Source: Roseateles_B sp041906185 (GTDB lineage Bacteria; Pseudomonadota; Gammaproteobacteria; Burkholderiales; Burkholderiaceae_C). Taken from it: DNA of 64,000 bases. Below the pieces are notes generated by a model, which made no database searches, had not been told where the DNA came from, and saw nothing but the letters and a program-made list of their open reading frames with translations. Shown here in pieces: positions 1-7,968 of the stretch. The stretch is taken from assembly GCA_041906185.1 (NCBI GenBank), contig JAYRJQ010000002.1, positions 1 through 64,000 on the forward strand, read 5' to 3'. A program made the translations under genes and the position numbers. Positions within the stretch are counted from its first letter, which is position 1; every line of letters begins with the position of its first letter.

Positions 1-215
1 AGGCGCGCATCAGCGCCATCGAGCACCGCCTGGACATCCACACCCTGGCCGAGACCGAGGCCCACGAGCTGGCCGTGAACGAGATCGGCCACGTCGTGGT
101 CGAGCTGCAGGCCCCGCTGCCGCTGGCTGCGTACACCCAGAACCGCGTCGCCGGCGCGCTGATCGTCGTCGACCCCACCAGCAACCGCACCTCGGGTGCG
201 CTGCTGGTGCGCTGA
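1..215 (+). CDS. cysN: Sulfate adenylyltransferase subunit 1 (CysN), C-terminal fragment
   Basis: The gene enters from the left edge; the first complete codon is at base 3 and the stop is TGA at 213-215, leaving about 70 codons. The fragment contains the phrases RLDIHTL, LAVNEIGHV and NRVAGALIVVD, which match the final beta-barrel domain of the GTP-binding subunit of ATP sulfurylase. CysN with CysD makes adenylyl sulfate (APS) from ATP and sulfate in the cytoplasm, driven by GTP hydrolysis. The next gene on the same strand is cysC, the following step of the pathway, which supports the call. The GTPase domain lies outside the window, so a fused CysN-CysC arrangement is excluded only by the stop codon seen here. 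Confidence 0.8.
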   Translation, partial: ARISAIEHRLDIHTLAETEAHELAVNEIGHVVVELQAPLPLAAYTQNRVAGALIVVDPTSNRTSGALLVR

Positions 216-384
216 GCGGGGGCGACGCGGCAGTGTCTTCCGCTCGCGGCCTGCAAGCCGGGCGACGCCGCGTCTTCGGCCGGCCCCCGCAGCGCAGCGA
301 TTACGATGCGGGGTCGCCGAAGGGCCGCCGCACGCTCACCAGCCGAGGTGCCGAGCCCGGCCCCTCTTTCCCGACCCGCTCACC

Positions 385-954
385 ATGACCGATCAAGCCC
401 TCCCGGACGGCCGCCCGGGCCTGCCCACGCCGCTGCCCCAGACGATCTGGCTGACCGGCCTTTCCGGCGCCGGCAAGTCCACGCTGTCACGCCTGCTGGA
501 CGAGGCCCTGCGGCAGCGAGGGGTGCCGTGCTCCGTGCTCGACGGCGATGTGCTGCGCACGGGCCTGTGCCGCGACCTCGGCTTCAGTGACGAAGACCGC
601 CGGGAGAACATCCGTCGCGTGGCGGAAGTGGCGCGCCTCATGAACGCCGCCGGGGTCACGGTGATCGGCGCGCTGATCTCCCCACTCGTGCGCGACCGCG
701 CCATGGCCCGCGAGATTGTCGGGCCGGGGCGCTTTCTGGAGGTGCATGTCGCGACGCCGCTGGCCGTCTGCGAAGCCCGCGATCCGAAGGGCCTGTACCG
801 CAAGGCCCGCGCGGGCCAGTTGCGAGGCTTCACGGGCATCGATGCGAGCTATGAGGCGCCGGAGACCCCCGACCTGCGGCTGGACACCGGCGTGCTGGAC
901 GAGGCGACCTGTCTGCGGCAGCTGCTGAGCCTCGTGGACGCGCGCGGCCGGTGA
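385..954 (+). CDS. cysC: Adenylylsulfate kinase (APS kinase)
   Basis: A 189-residue protein that phosphorylates APS at the 3' hydroxyl to give PAPS, the donor for sulfotransferases and for reductive sulfate assimilation. The P-loop GLSGAGKST lies near residue 30, followed by the family segment DGDVLRTGLCRDLGFS and the RRENIRRVAEVARL helix; KGLYRKARAG and the GFTGIDA segment near the C terminus are also typical. The frame is open upstream to 196, but that extension is Arg/Pro-rich and unlike the family, so the ATG at 385 is chosen; the length then fits standalone APS kinases. It is 169 bp downstream of cysN on the same strand and converges with the leftward operon ending at 980. A sulfotransferase at 24,041-25,111 is a possible local user of PAPS. 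Confidence 0.92.
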   Translation: MTDQALPDGRPGLPTPLPQTIWLTGLSGAGKSTLSRLLDEALRQRGVPCSVLDGDVLRTGLCRDLGFSDEDRRENIRRVAEVARLMNAAGVTVIGALISPLVRDRAMAREIVGPGRFLEVHVATPLAVCEARDPKGLYRKARAGQLRGFTGIDASYEAPETPDLRLDTGVLDEATCLRQLLSLVDARGR

Positions 955-979
955 CAGCCGCGCCTCGCATGGCGAGCGC

Positions 980-1777
980 TCAGCGGGCCAGCTTCTGCCA
1001 GGCCTGCTGCAGCTCCGGCGGCAGCCGGTTGTCGTAGTAGCCCTGGCGCGGCACCTGGAAGGCCTGCGCCTCGCTGGGCGTGCGGTAGATGCAGAAGATG
1101 CCGGAGTAGGCCGACAGCTGCTGGTTGACGGCCAGGCGCACGTAGTCGGCCTGGCTGCCCAGCTGCTTGAGCTGGTGCGGGAACTTGCTGCAGTCGGCGT
1201 AGACCAGGGCGACGATCTCGTAGCGATTCGCCTCGGCCAGGTCGTAGAAGAAGGTCGGGTGGTAGTTGAAGAAGCCGTGATCGAAGCAGCCCTGGTTGGG
1301 CAGCGAATGCATGATCAGCCCCCCGGGCTTCGTCAGCTCGTGCAGGGACTTGAAGGCCTGGTACTGGTTGAAGACGTGCTCGGTCGTCCCGATGTTGGTC
1401 ACCACGTCCCAGCTCTGCGCCGGCAGTCCCAGCGGCTCGTTCAGGTCCAGGCTGAGCGCCTTGGGCGTGCCGTGGAGGTCGACGGCCGTGTAGTCCTCGT
1501 AGTTGAAGACCAGCTTGTAGAACACCTTGCAGATGTCGAAGGGCTCGGTGGGGGGCTTGGTGTCGAGGATCTGCTGCAGCTCGGCCTTGAGTGCCTGGCG
1601 GCGCTCGGCGGGGACGTCCTGGAACTCATCGATGAGGACGAGCAGCTCGGCCGGCACCACGTCATAGAACCAGTTCTGCTCACCGAACTCCAGCATGCGG
1701 ACGGGGTGACCTGCGCCGATGAACTTCTGGCGTCGCAGCGAGAGCAGGAGCTGGATCAGGGAATGGGAGAGGGCCAT
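980..1777 (-). CDS. Putative SAM-dependent methyltransferase (last gene of glycan-modification run)
   Basis: A 265-residue cytoplasmic protein with no signal peptide or membrane segment. The segment VRMLEFGEQ (residues about 26-34) resembles a class I methyltransferase motif I in degenerate form, and the stretch around IGTTEHVFNQYQAF followed by LTKPGGLIMHSLP resembles the post-motif region seen in Methyltransf_11/23-type enzymes. It is the distal gene of a ten-gene leftward run; it starts 24 bp beyond the stop of the FAD/NAD(P)-binding gene. The context suggests a substrate linked to a surface sugar or protein glycan, but no substrate can be read from the sequence. The assignment to methyltransferases is weaker than for the other two methyltransferase genes in this run because the glycine-rich loop is poorly conserved. 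Confidence 0.6.
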   Translation of the reverse strand: MALSHSLIQLLLSLRRQKFIGAGHPVRMLEFGEQNWFYDVVPAELLVLIDEFQDVPAERRQALKAELQQILDTKPPTEPFDICKVFYKLVFNYEDYTAVDLHGTPKALSLDLNEPLGLPAQSWDVVTNIGTTEHVFNQYQAFKSLHELTKPGGLIMHSLPNQGCFDHGFFNYHPTFFYDLAEANRYEIVALVYADCSKFPHQLKQLGSQADYVRLAVNQQLSAYSGIFCIYRTPSEAQAFQVPRQGYYDNRLPPELQQAWQKLAR

Positions 1778-1801
1778 GGGGGAATGTCCGCAGGGTTGTG
1801 T

Positions 1802-3175
1802 TCAGTCGGCCGGCGCGCCGCCCCGGGCCAGGGCACGTGCCAGGTGGAGCGCATGCTGGCGCAGCTCGGGGACCGCCGTGGCCTCCCAGTGCTGGGCGCG
1901 CAGCAGCGGCCCGACGTAGCGAAGGCCGCGCTGGGGGCGGCCTGATGCGTCGAGCAGATGATAGTCGGCGTCCGTCTGCAGGCCGAGCCCGAGCGGACAG
2001 GGCAGCAGGTGGCCGGCGGCAGCCAGCGCCGGGAAGAGCCCGCTCCGGTCCTGGGAGAGGCGGCTGCTCGGGCCGGTGCAGTTGAAGATCCGCCGGACAG
2101 CGACCGTCTGCAGGGCGTCCTGGCCGCGCGGCTTCCACTGCAGGGCGAGCGCGTTGCCCGTGTCCTGCACGCCCTGGACCCGACCGGCCTGGAGGCGCAG
2201 CCGGCCTTCGGCCTGCAGGCGATGCACGGTGGCCATGGCTGAGGGCGCGGCGCGGTGGCGGTGCACGTCCCAGTAGACCTGGAGGTGCCGCAGGAAGCGG
2301 CGCCTTTGCGCCATCGGCAGGCGCTGCCAGAGGGCGGGTGTGCGGGCACGCATCGCGACCCAGAGGTCCCGCCAGTCCTGCGGGGCCTGCAGCTGGCGGG
2401 CCGCGTCGCGCAGCGCCTTCACCCAGGCACGCACGCTGGCGCCGGACAGCCAGTCGTCCGGCGTCTGATAGGCCGGGGGCTGGAGCTCGTTGTCACGGTG
2501 CGGCAGCGGGGCGATGCCGCGGCGGGACAGGCACAGCACCGGCCCGCGATGGCCCGCGTGGTCCAGCGTGACCAGCAGGTCCAGCATGGTCAGACCGGCA
2601 CCGATGATGGCGACGGGCGCATCCCGGTCGAGGTCGGCGCAGGCGTCCGGCTGCCAGGGATCGCGGACGTAGCGGGGCGAGGGCAGGACTGCCAGGTCCG
2701 GGTGCGGGTCCGCAGGGGCGAAGTGCCCGAGGGCCAGGACCACGTCCTGCGACTCGGTGCGCCCGCCTTGCTCGTCGAACAGTGCCCAGCCGCCGGCATG
2801 CGGCTCCAGGCGGGTGATGCGGGCGACCTGGTGCTCCCAGACCACGTCCGGCCGTCGCTGCACGGCCTCCTGCAGCCGGGCACCCAGGTACTCGCCATAC
2901 CAGGAGCGGGGGACGAAGGACTTCTCGGCGGCGGGGCGCCCCTGGGCCCGGAGCCAGTCGACGAAGTCCGTCGGGCGCTCAGGGTGCCAGGCCATGCGGG
3001 CCGCGGGCACATTGAGCAGGTGCAGCGAGGACTGCGTGCCGTAGGCTAGGCCGCGCGCCAGCGGCGCGCCCGCGTTGAGCAGCCGCAGCCGGGCACCGCT
3101 AGGCAATTGCTCCAGCAGGTGGGCGGCCAGGGCGGTGCCCGAGAAGCCGCCACCGATGATGGTGACGTCCCGCAT
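1802..3175 (-). CDS. FAD/NAD(P)-binding protein (YdhS/NAD_binding_9-like)
   Basis: A 457-residue protein opening with the FAD dinucleotide-binding motif IIGGGFSGTALAAHLL (residues 4-20). A second Rossmann motif, VAIIGAGLTMLDLL, lies near residue 170, and VVLALGHF is the usual FAD-contact strand before it. This organisation fits the uncharacterised FAD-NAD(P)-binding family that includes E. coli YdhS (PF13454). The frame is open far upstream, but the ATG at 3175 places the FAD motif directly at the N terminus as the family requires. It sits 14 bp after the methyltransferase stop at 3190 and is followed by the last methyltransferase of the run. The substrate is unknown; oxidation or hydroxylation of a sugar or nucleotide-sugar is only an inference from its neighbours. 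Confidence 0.75.
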   Translation of the reverse strand: MRDVTIIGGGFSGTALAAHLLEQLPSGARLRLLNAGAPLARGLAYGTQSSLHLLNVPAARMAWHPERPTDFVDWLRAQGRPAAEKSFVPRSWYGEYLGARLQEAVQRRPDVVWEHQVARITRLEPHAGGWALFDEQGGRTESQDVVLALGHFAPADPHPDLAVLPSPRYVRDPWQPDACADLDRDAPVAIIGAGLTMLDLLVTLDHAGHRGPVLCLSRRGIAPLPHRDNELQPPAYQTPDDWLSGASVRAWVKALRDAARQLQAPQDWRDLWVAMRARTPALWQRLPMAQRRRFLRHLQVYWDVHRHRAAPSAMATVHRLQAEGRLRLQAGRVQGVQDTGNALALQWKPRGQDALQTVAVRRIFNCTGPSSRLSQDRSGLFPALAAAGHLLPCPLGLGLQTDADYHLLDASGRPQRGLRYVGPLLRAQHWEATAVPELRQHALHLARALARGGAPAD

Positions 3176-3189
3176 CAGCACGCCGGCCT

Positions 3190-3960
3190 TCAACGGCTGG
3201 ATTCGCAGACGAGATAGATCGTCGAGCACAGGTCCGGATACTGCTGGCCGAGGGCGAAGCAGCCGTCCAGGTAGGCGGGGCTGATGATGTCGGTCTTCAG
3301 CAGGCGGTCCCACTGGAAGTTCGCCAGCGCCTTGAAGAAGATGCCGGAGCGGTGCACCACCCGCAGCCCGGCGGCCGTGGCGTCGCGCTCGAGCGTGTCG
3401 AGCGCGTAGGTGCAGCGGTGCCCGTGCTCGGCCTCGGCGGGCGTGACGGCGCTGTTGTGCGAGATCAGGCCCATCTTGACGGCGATCTGCCGCGACGGCG
3501 CGTTGGCGTTGGGGCAGGCCAGGAAGAAGCGCCCGCCCGGCGCGAGCCATTCCTCGTTCACGCGGCGCAGGACGCGGATCGGGTCGTCCAGATGCTCCAG
3601 CACGTGGGTCATGACGATGTTGTCGAAGCGGCGAGGCAGGTGGACGTCCTCGAACAGCCCGGGCACCAGGGTCACGCTGTCACCGAGGCGCGCCCGCGCA
3701 ACGGCCAGTGCGTCGTCGGCCGCCTCGACGCAGGTGACATCATCGAAGTGGGGGCGCAGCCGGGCGGTGAGGTCGCCCTTGGCGCAACCCAGCTCGAGCA
3801 GACTGCCCTTGCGGAAGAAGGGTTCGAACGAGCGCACCATGTACGGGTGCATGACGTCGTAGTCGAAGCCGTAGGAGTAGCGCGAGTTTTCCGGCAGATG
3901 CGCGTCCGCCATTTCCGCGTTGTAGTCGCGGCGATTGTCTTGTTGGGCCATCGGGCTCAT
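3190..3960 (-). CDS. Class I SAM-dependent methyltransferase
   Basis: A 256-residue soluble enzyme. Motif I is clear (LLELGCAKGDLTARL, residues about 57-71), the acidic ribose-binding residue follows in VTCVEAAD, and the motif IV/V region reads DNIVMTHVLEHLDDP, typical of Methyltransf_23/11 enzymes common in lipopolysaccharide and protein-glycan loci. The start at 3960 overlaps the stop of the acetyltransferase gene (ATGA, 3957-3960), pointing to translational coupling; a second ATG at 3951 would remove three residues. The C-terminal third contains NFQWDRLLKTDIISPAYLDG, likely part of the acceptor-binding region. The substrate is unknown; neighbours suggest O- or N-methylation of a sugar. Confidence 0.82.
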   Translation of the reverse strand: MSPMAQQDNRRDYNAEMADAHLPENSRYSYGFDYDVMHPYMVRSFEPFFRKGSLLELGCAKGDLTARLRPHFDDVTCVEAADDALAVARARLGDSVTLVPGLFEDVHLPRRFDNIVMTHVLEHLDDPIRVLRRVNEEWLAPGGRFFLACPNANAPSRQIAVKMGLISHNSAVTPAEAEHGHRCTYALDTLERDATAAGLRVVHRSGIFFKALANFQWDRLLKTDIISPAYLDGCFALGQQYPDLCSTIYLVCESSR

Positions 3961-4520
3961 GCCTCCCAGTAGTGGGTCTGTTCCAGCACCTGCTGGTAGT
4001 CGGACTGCGTCACGCCCACCACGACCTGGTCCCAGTAGCGTCCCTTGCGGAAGAAGTAGTTCCGCTTGCGGCCTTCCTCCTTCCAGCCCAGCTTTCGGCC
4101 GCAATACATGGCGATGGAGGCGGCGTTGTATTCGATCATGCCGCCATCCAGGCGCATGAGGTTGAGCTCCTCGAAGGCGTAGCGCATCGTCGCCATCACG
4201 GCGTCGACGCCATAGCCCTTGCCGCGGTGGGAGCCGTCGCCGATCACGAGGCCGTGCCAGGCATGGCGGTTGCGCCAGTCGATCTGGACGATGCTCGAGA
4301 TGCCGATGGGGGTCCCCTCGGGGGTGCACACCATGAAGCGCTGATTCAGCTTGTCCGTCTTGAGGTTCTCGAACCAGGCCCGGTGGAAGTTCATCGAGCT
4401 CGGGAAGTGCAGCTCACCGATGGCGTCCTGCGTCACGGGGTCGTTGGCCCACTTGTGCAGGAAGGGGAGGTCCGCTTCCTCTATGGCTCGCAGCGTCAGG
4501 AATTTGCCCTGAATGTTCAT
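3957..4520 (-). CDS. GNAT-family N-acetyltransferase (RimJ/WbbJ-like)
   Basis: A 187-residue protein of the GNAT fold. LTLRAIEEADLPFLHKW at residues 8-24 is the usual beta1-alpha1 opening of Acetyltransf_3 enzymes. The acetyl-CoA pyrophosphate loop is visible as GDGSHRGKGYG (motif A, R/Q-x-x-G-x-G/A), followed by AVMATMRYAFEELNL and the C-terminal motif NAASIAMYCGRKLGWKEEG. Such enzymes N-acylate 4-amino or 3-amino deoxysugar nucleotides in many glycan loci, and this run also contains a sugar aminotransferase (7969-9078) that would provide the amine. The start codon directly abuts the stop of the preceding propeller gene (4521), and its stop overlaps the next start by four bases. A ribosomal-protein acetyltransferase role is less likely given the operon. 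Confidence 0.85.
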   Translation of the reverse strand: MNIQGKFLTLRAIEEADLPFLHKWANDPVTQDAIGELHFPSSMNFHRAWFENLKTDKLNQRFMVCTPEGTPIGISSIVQIDWRNRHAWHGLVIGDGSHRGKGYGVDAVMATMRYAFEELNLMRLDGGMIEYNAASIAMYCGRKLGWKEEGRKRNYFFRKGRYWDQVVVGVTQSDYQQVLEQTHYWEA

Positions 4521-5483
4521 TCACGTCTCCAGGCGGGCCACGCCGAATCCGTCGCGCCCGAATTTGTTGCCGTTGTAGAGCAGGTAGATCTGGTCGCCGA
4601 CCCGGCACAGATGGGGGTAGCAGAGCATCTCGGCGTCCCAGCCGTCCGCCGAGCGATCCAGCGCCCATTGCGAGTCGTCCCGCGTCCAGTTGACGAGGTC
4701 CGTCGACCAGGCGTGACCCAGGCGATAGGCTCGGTCGGGATTGCTCCGGAAGTCCGTGGCCTCGCGGTAGCAGAAGACCATGTGGTAGCGGCCCTCGTGC
4801 TCGATGACGGTCGGGAGTGCCTGGCATTCGTCGTCGCCGAGGCGGTCGGCAATGATCTGCCGCCCGTCGCGCTTCCAGCTCATGCCGTCATCGGTGGAGG
4901 TGGCCTGTGCGATCTTGTAGACGCGCTCCGCCTCCTGCCGCTCCGGATTGTCCATCCACCGGGTGCCATGGATGTACCACATCTTCAGCGCGCCGCCGGC
5001 ACGCAGGACGAAGGCGTCCCCCACCAGGAAAGGCTCGTGCAGGCCCGGGGCGAGCACGGGCCCGGCACCGCACTTCTGGAAAGTGAGGCCGTCGTCGGTG
5101 CTGATCGCCAGGCCGATGGCGGCGTCCGTCGGCACGGACTTGCGGCGGTTCCAGCCCGTCGTGAAGGCCAGGACCCGGTCGCCGTCCCGCAGGACATTGA
5201 ACGGGAAGATGCCGTGTTCGTCGAAGGTGCCCAACCCGCCCAGCTCGATGGCCGGCGCCTGGGACACCGCCAGCAGCGTGCTGAAGTCGAGGCTGAAGTC
5301 GGCATAGCCGACGTGGCTCACGAACTTGCCCAGCTCGTCCTGGGCGCGCGCCGAGAAGTAGACCCGGACGCGGTCCTGCAGCACCAGGGCCTGCGGGGAC
5401 TGGGCGAATCCGGCCGGGGCGAAGGGCAGGGGATGGCGTTGGGGATCGTAGATCTTCCCGAGCTTTTTCCAGCGAGCGCTCAT
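4521..5483 (-). CDS. Five-bladed beta-propeller glycosidase-like protein, paralogue 2
   Basis: A 320-residue soluble protein, clearly homologous to its upstream neighbour (5515-6477). Shared segments run along the whole length: GKIYDP near the N terminus, GTFDEHGIFP, LHEPF, VYKIAQATSTDDGMSWKRD, DECQALP, GRYHMVFC, HAWSTDLVNW and GNKFGRDGFG. The repeated S-x-DG-x-x-W/F pattern (STDDGLTF, STDDGMSW, STDLVNW) is characteristic of the five-bladed propeller fold of GH43/GH32/GH62/GH68/GH130-type enzymes. No signal peptide is present, so it should act in the cytoplasm, which argues against polymer degradation. The frame is open further upstream, but the ATG at 5483 (MSARWKKLGK) aligns with the start of the paralogue. 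The exact reaction is unknown. Confidence 0.7.
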   Translation of the reverse strand: MSARWKKLGKIYDPQRHPLPFAPAGFAQSPQALVLQDRVRVYFSARAQDELGKFVSHVGYADFSLDFSTLLAVSQAPAIELGGLGTFDEHGIFPFNVLRDGDRVLAFTTGWNRRKSVPTDAAIGLAISTDDGLTFQKCGAGPVLAPGLHEPFLVGDAFVLRAGGALKMWYIHGTRWMDNPERQEAERVYKIAQATSTDDGMSWKRDGRQIIADRLGDDECQALPTVIEHEGRYHMVFCYREATDFRSNPDRAYRLGHAWSTDLVNWTRDDSQWALDRSADGWDAEMLCYPHLCRVGDQIYLLYNGNKFGRDGFGVARLET

Positions 5484-5514
5484 GAGCAGGACCAGTGTTT
5501 GGCGGAGATTGATT

Positions 5515-6477
5515 TCATGGGCTTGGGCTGCGCGCGGTGGCCAGGCCGAATCCGTGCCGCCCGAACTGGTTGCCGATGTAGAGCATGTGGAGCTGGCCGT
5601 CGAGCTCGAAGACATGCGGATAACCGGCCGACTCGCTGTCCCAGCCTTCCTCGGAGAAGTTCAGGCCCGCCATCGAGTCGTCGCGATGCCAGTGCACCAG
5701 GTCCTCGGACCAGGCATAGCCGATCCGGTAGCCGCGGGCATTGTCACGGAAGTTCACGCTGTGCTTGAAGCAGAAGAACATGTGGTAGCGGCCACCCCAC
5801 TCGATGACATCGGGGCTCGCCTGGCACTCGTCGGCCTCCAGCACGTCGGGCAGCAGGTCCCGGTGGTCCCGCTTCCAGTCCAGCCCGTCGTCCGACACGG
5901 CATGGCGGATCTTGTAGACGGCCTCGACGCGACCGTCGATCCGGTGCCATTTGGTGCCGGCGACGTACCAGAGATGCCATTGGCCGTTGAAGTGCCGGAT
6001 CTTGGGGCCGCTGATGACGAAGGGCTCGTGGACGTCGCTGGTGATCAGGGGGCCGGGGCCCAGGCGCTCGAACGTGACGCCACCATCCAGGCTCTGAGCG
6101 ATGCCGACGGACACGGTGAAGGGAATGGACTCGCAGCGCGTCCACCCGCCGTAGTAGGCGTACAGGCGGTCCTCCCGGGCGATGACCGAGACCGGGTAGA
6201 CGCCAAACTCATCAAAGGTGCCGCGGGTGCCCAGCGGCAGGATGGGCTCGTCGGCGATCCGGACGATCTTGCGCAGGTCGTGGCGATCGAGGTCGACGAA
6301 GGCCGTGTGGCTGACGTAGCTTCCCTGGGGGTCCGGCGCGGGGCGGCAGGAGAAGTAGACCCGCACCACGTCCGGGAGAATCAGGGTGGCGGGCGCCTGC
6401 GCGAACTCATGCAGCCACCATCGACCCGGGTAGTCGCGCGGGTCGAAGATCTTTCCATGCTTGATCCACTCGAACAT
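5515..6477 (-). CDS. Five-bladed beta-propeller glycosidase-like protein, paralogue 1
   Basis: A 320-residue protein with the same fold and the same length as the following gene (4521-5483). Visible motifs are GKIFDP, GTFDEFGVYP, VHEPF, VYKIRHAVSDDGLDWKRD, DECQASP, GRYHMFFC, YAWSEDLVHW and GNQFGRHGFG. Conserved acidic residues in the FDE, DECQ and DGLDW segments are candidates for the catalytic set, but which are catalytic cannot be decided by eye. It has no export signal. It lies 6 bp downstream of the methyltransferase stop at 6484. The tandem pair looks like a duplication followed by divergence, since identity is concentrated in the motifs. A hydrolase, a phosphorylase or a non-catalytic sugar-binding role all remain possible. 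Confidence 0.7.
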   Translation of the reverse strand: MFEWIKHGKIFDPRDYPGRWWLHEFAQAPATLILPDVVRVYFSCRPAPDPQGSYVSHTAFVDLDRHDLRKIVRIADEPILPLGTRGTFDEFGVYPVSVIAREDRLYAYYGGWTRCESIPFTVSVGIAQSLDGGVTFERLGPGPLITSDVHEPFVISGPKIRHFNGQWHLWYVAGTKWHRIDGRVEAVYKIRHAVSDDGLDWKRDHRDLLPDVLEADECQASPDVIEWGGRYHMFFCFKHSVNFRDNARGYRIGYAWSEDLVHWHRDDSMAGLNFSEEGWDSESAGYPHVFELDGQLHMLYIGNQFGRHGFGLATARSPSP

Positions 6478-6483
6478 GGGCGC

Positions 6484-7209
6484 TCAGTAGTATTTCTTGG
6501 TGGCGATGGCGAGCAGGCTGGCGCAGTACTGCGGGGTGTCCTCGCCCAGCTGATGGAAGGCCCGCACCGCGGCATCGCCCAGCTCGATCATCTGCCGCTC
6601 GGACAGCGGCTTGAGGTACAGGCCCTTCATCTCCAGCACCTTCAGGCCGGCCTGCTCGCAGTGCTCGCGCATCATGTCGACGGTGTACAGACGGCGGTGG
6701 CCGACCTCGATGTCCTTCGGGGCCATCTGCTCGTACGTCGGCAGCAGGCCCATCTGGAAACCGGCCCGGCGGTTCAGCGACATGCAGTTCGGGGCGGTGA
6801 TGAAGATGAGCCCTTCGTCTCGCAGCAGGCGGCTCAGCTGCACCAGCGAGCCCACCGGATCCTCGACGTGCTCGATGACGTTCAGGAACAGGATGCGGTC
6901 ATAGCGCTTGTCCGTCTGGAAGTCCTCCAGCAGCGCGTTGTGCACGGGAAGGCCGGGGAGGCGGCGGTGCAGCAGCTCGATGTTCTTGGTCGAGGGCTCC
7001 ACCACTTCCATCGTGGGGAAGATGGGCAGCAGCCGTTCCGTGGAGTAGCCATCGCCGCAGCCGACTTCCAGCGCGCTGGCATTGGGCTTCGCGTACCGGG
7101 CAATGATCTCCATCTCGCGCTCGATCATCAGGCGATCCATGTAGTCCCCCTTCTCGTAGAAGGCATGGATGGATTCGAGGTGGGCGATCTCTTTCTTGTT
7201 CATGGTCAT
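6484..7209 (-). CDS. Class I SAM-dependent methyltransferase
   Basis: A 241-residue soluble methyltransferase from the ATG at 7209. Motif I is ALEVGCGDGYSTERLL, followed by VVEPSTKNIELL; RILFLNVIEHVEDPVGSL is the post-motif II/III segment of Methyltransf_23 enzymes. GHRRLYTVDMMREHCEQAGLKVLEMKG near residues 170-200 is a pattern typical of methyltransferases in polysaccharide and flagellin-glycan clusters. Start choice is uncertain: an ATG at 7254 overlaps the previous stop by one base (TAATG), which would favour coupling and add 15 residues (MHLAASAPSTTPALA), but the conserved part begins at MNKKEIAHLE. Neither candidate has a clear ribosome-binding site. It is probably co-transcribed with the WbqC-family gene. 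Confidence 0.82.
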   Translation of the reverse strand: MTMNKKEIAHLESIHAFYEKGDYMDRLMIEREMEIIARYAKPNASALEVGCGDGYSTERLLPIFPTMEVVEPSTKNIELLHRRLPGLPVHNALLEDFQTDKRYDRILFLNVIEHVEDPVGSLVQLSRLLRDEGLIFITAPNCMSLNRRAGFQMGLLPTYEQMAPKDIEVGHRRLYTVDMMREHCEQAGLKVLEMKGLYLKPLSERQMIELGDAAVRAFHQLGEDTPQYCASLLAIATKKYY

Positions 7210-7253
7210 GGCGAGTGCGGGTGTCGTTGACGGTGCGCTTGCGGCGAGGTGCA

Positions 7254-7952
7254 TTAGTGGAACACAAAGCCCTGGCTCAGCATGTTCTGGACCGTCGGGA
7301 GGTCATTGAATGCAAGGACGTCGATGATGGAGAGCGCAGGCACGTGGGGATGCGCGCCTTGCGGGTAGGCCGGCAGCGTCGACTTGAGGAACTTCAGCTC
7401 GATGCCCTGCTCGGCAAACGCCGCGGGCTCGTACAGCTCGACCCCGCCGGTGGGGTTGATGTAGGTCGTCGCGCCGAGCGCCTTGCAGATCGAGAGCACG
7501 CGATCCTGCCCGCGGAGCCCGTGGTCGGCCTCGACGGACGACGACACGAGCAGCTCGCAGGGCAGGGCCAGACGGGCATGCACCTGGCGCAGCGAGTGCA
7601 GGAGGTAGTCGAACAGATTGTTCTCGCCGAAGAGGATCAGCTCCTCCAGCCAGGGCTTGAGGGCGGGGAACTGGGGCGCGAGGCGGTAGGCCTCCGTCAG
7701 CTGGGCGAGCAGCTTGCGCCGGTTGAAGTCCTGGGCGAGATGCCGCTCCCGGATGTCCAGCGCGTCGGAGCCGGCGGCCAGCGGCAGGGAGAAGGTCACC
7801 GGCTGCCCACCGCGAAGCAGGCGGTTGCGGTTGATCCAGCCCTTCTTCGTGTACTTGATGTTGTCGTACACGACGAAGCAGTCCACCTGCCCCATCAGCT
7901 GGAAGTAGCCGATGTAGGGCAGGAAGTAGGGCTGCATGATGGCGAGTCTCAT
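7254..7952 (-). CDS. WbqC-family protein
   Basis: A 232-residue protein. The opening AIMQPYFLPYIGYFQLM is the hallmark of the WbqC-like family (PF08889), as are YDNIKYTKKGWINRNRLL and INPTGGVELY further along. WbqC proteins occur in O-antigen and other glycan loci and are often adjacent to DegT aminotransferases and methyltransferases, as here; their reaction has been proposed to concern acyl or aminoacyl substitution of amino sugars but is not settled to my knowledge. The start at 7952 is the only ATG that places the conserved MQPYF motif at the N terminus. The gap from the aminotransferase gene is 16 bp and the stop overlaps one possible start of the next methyltransferase gene. Confidence 0.88.
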   Translation of the reverse strand: MRLAIMQPYFLPYIGYFQLMGQVDCFVVYDNIKYTKKGWINRNRLLRGGQPVTFSLPLAAGSDALDIRERHLAQDFNRRKLLAQLTEAYRLAPQFPALKPWLEELILFGENNLFDYLLHSLRQVHARLALPCELLVSSSVEADHGLRGQDRVLSICKALGATTYINPTGGVELYEPAAFAEQGIELKFLKSTLPAYPQGAHPHVPALSIIDVLAFNDLPTVQNMLSQGFVFH

Positions 7953-7968
7953 GGGTGTGCGGCGCTCG

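Noticed and set aside
1802..3550. Longer form of the FAD/NAD(P)-binding protein starting at 3550
   Set aside because: The extension overlaps the preceding methyltransferase gene and is Arg/Ala low-complexity; the FAD motif requires a start near 3175.
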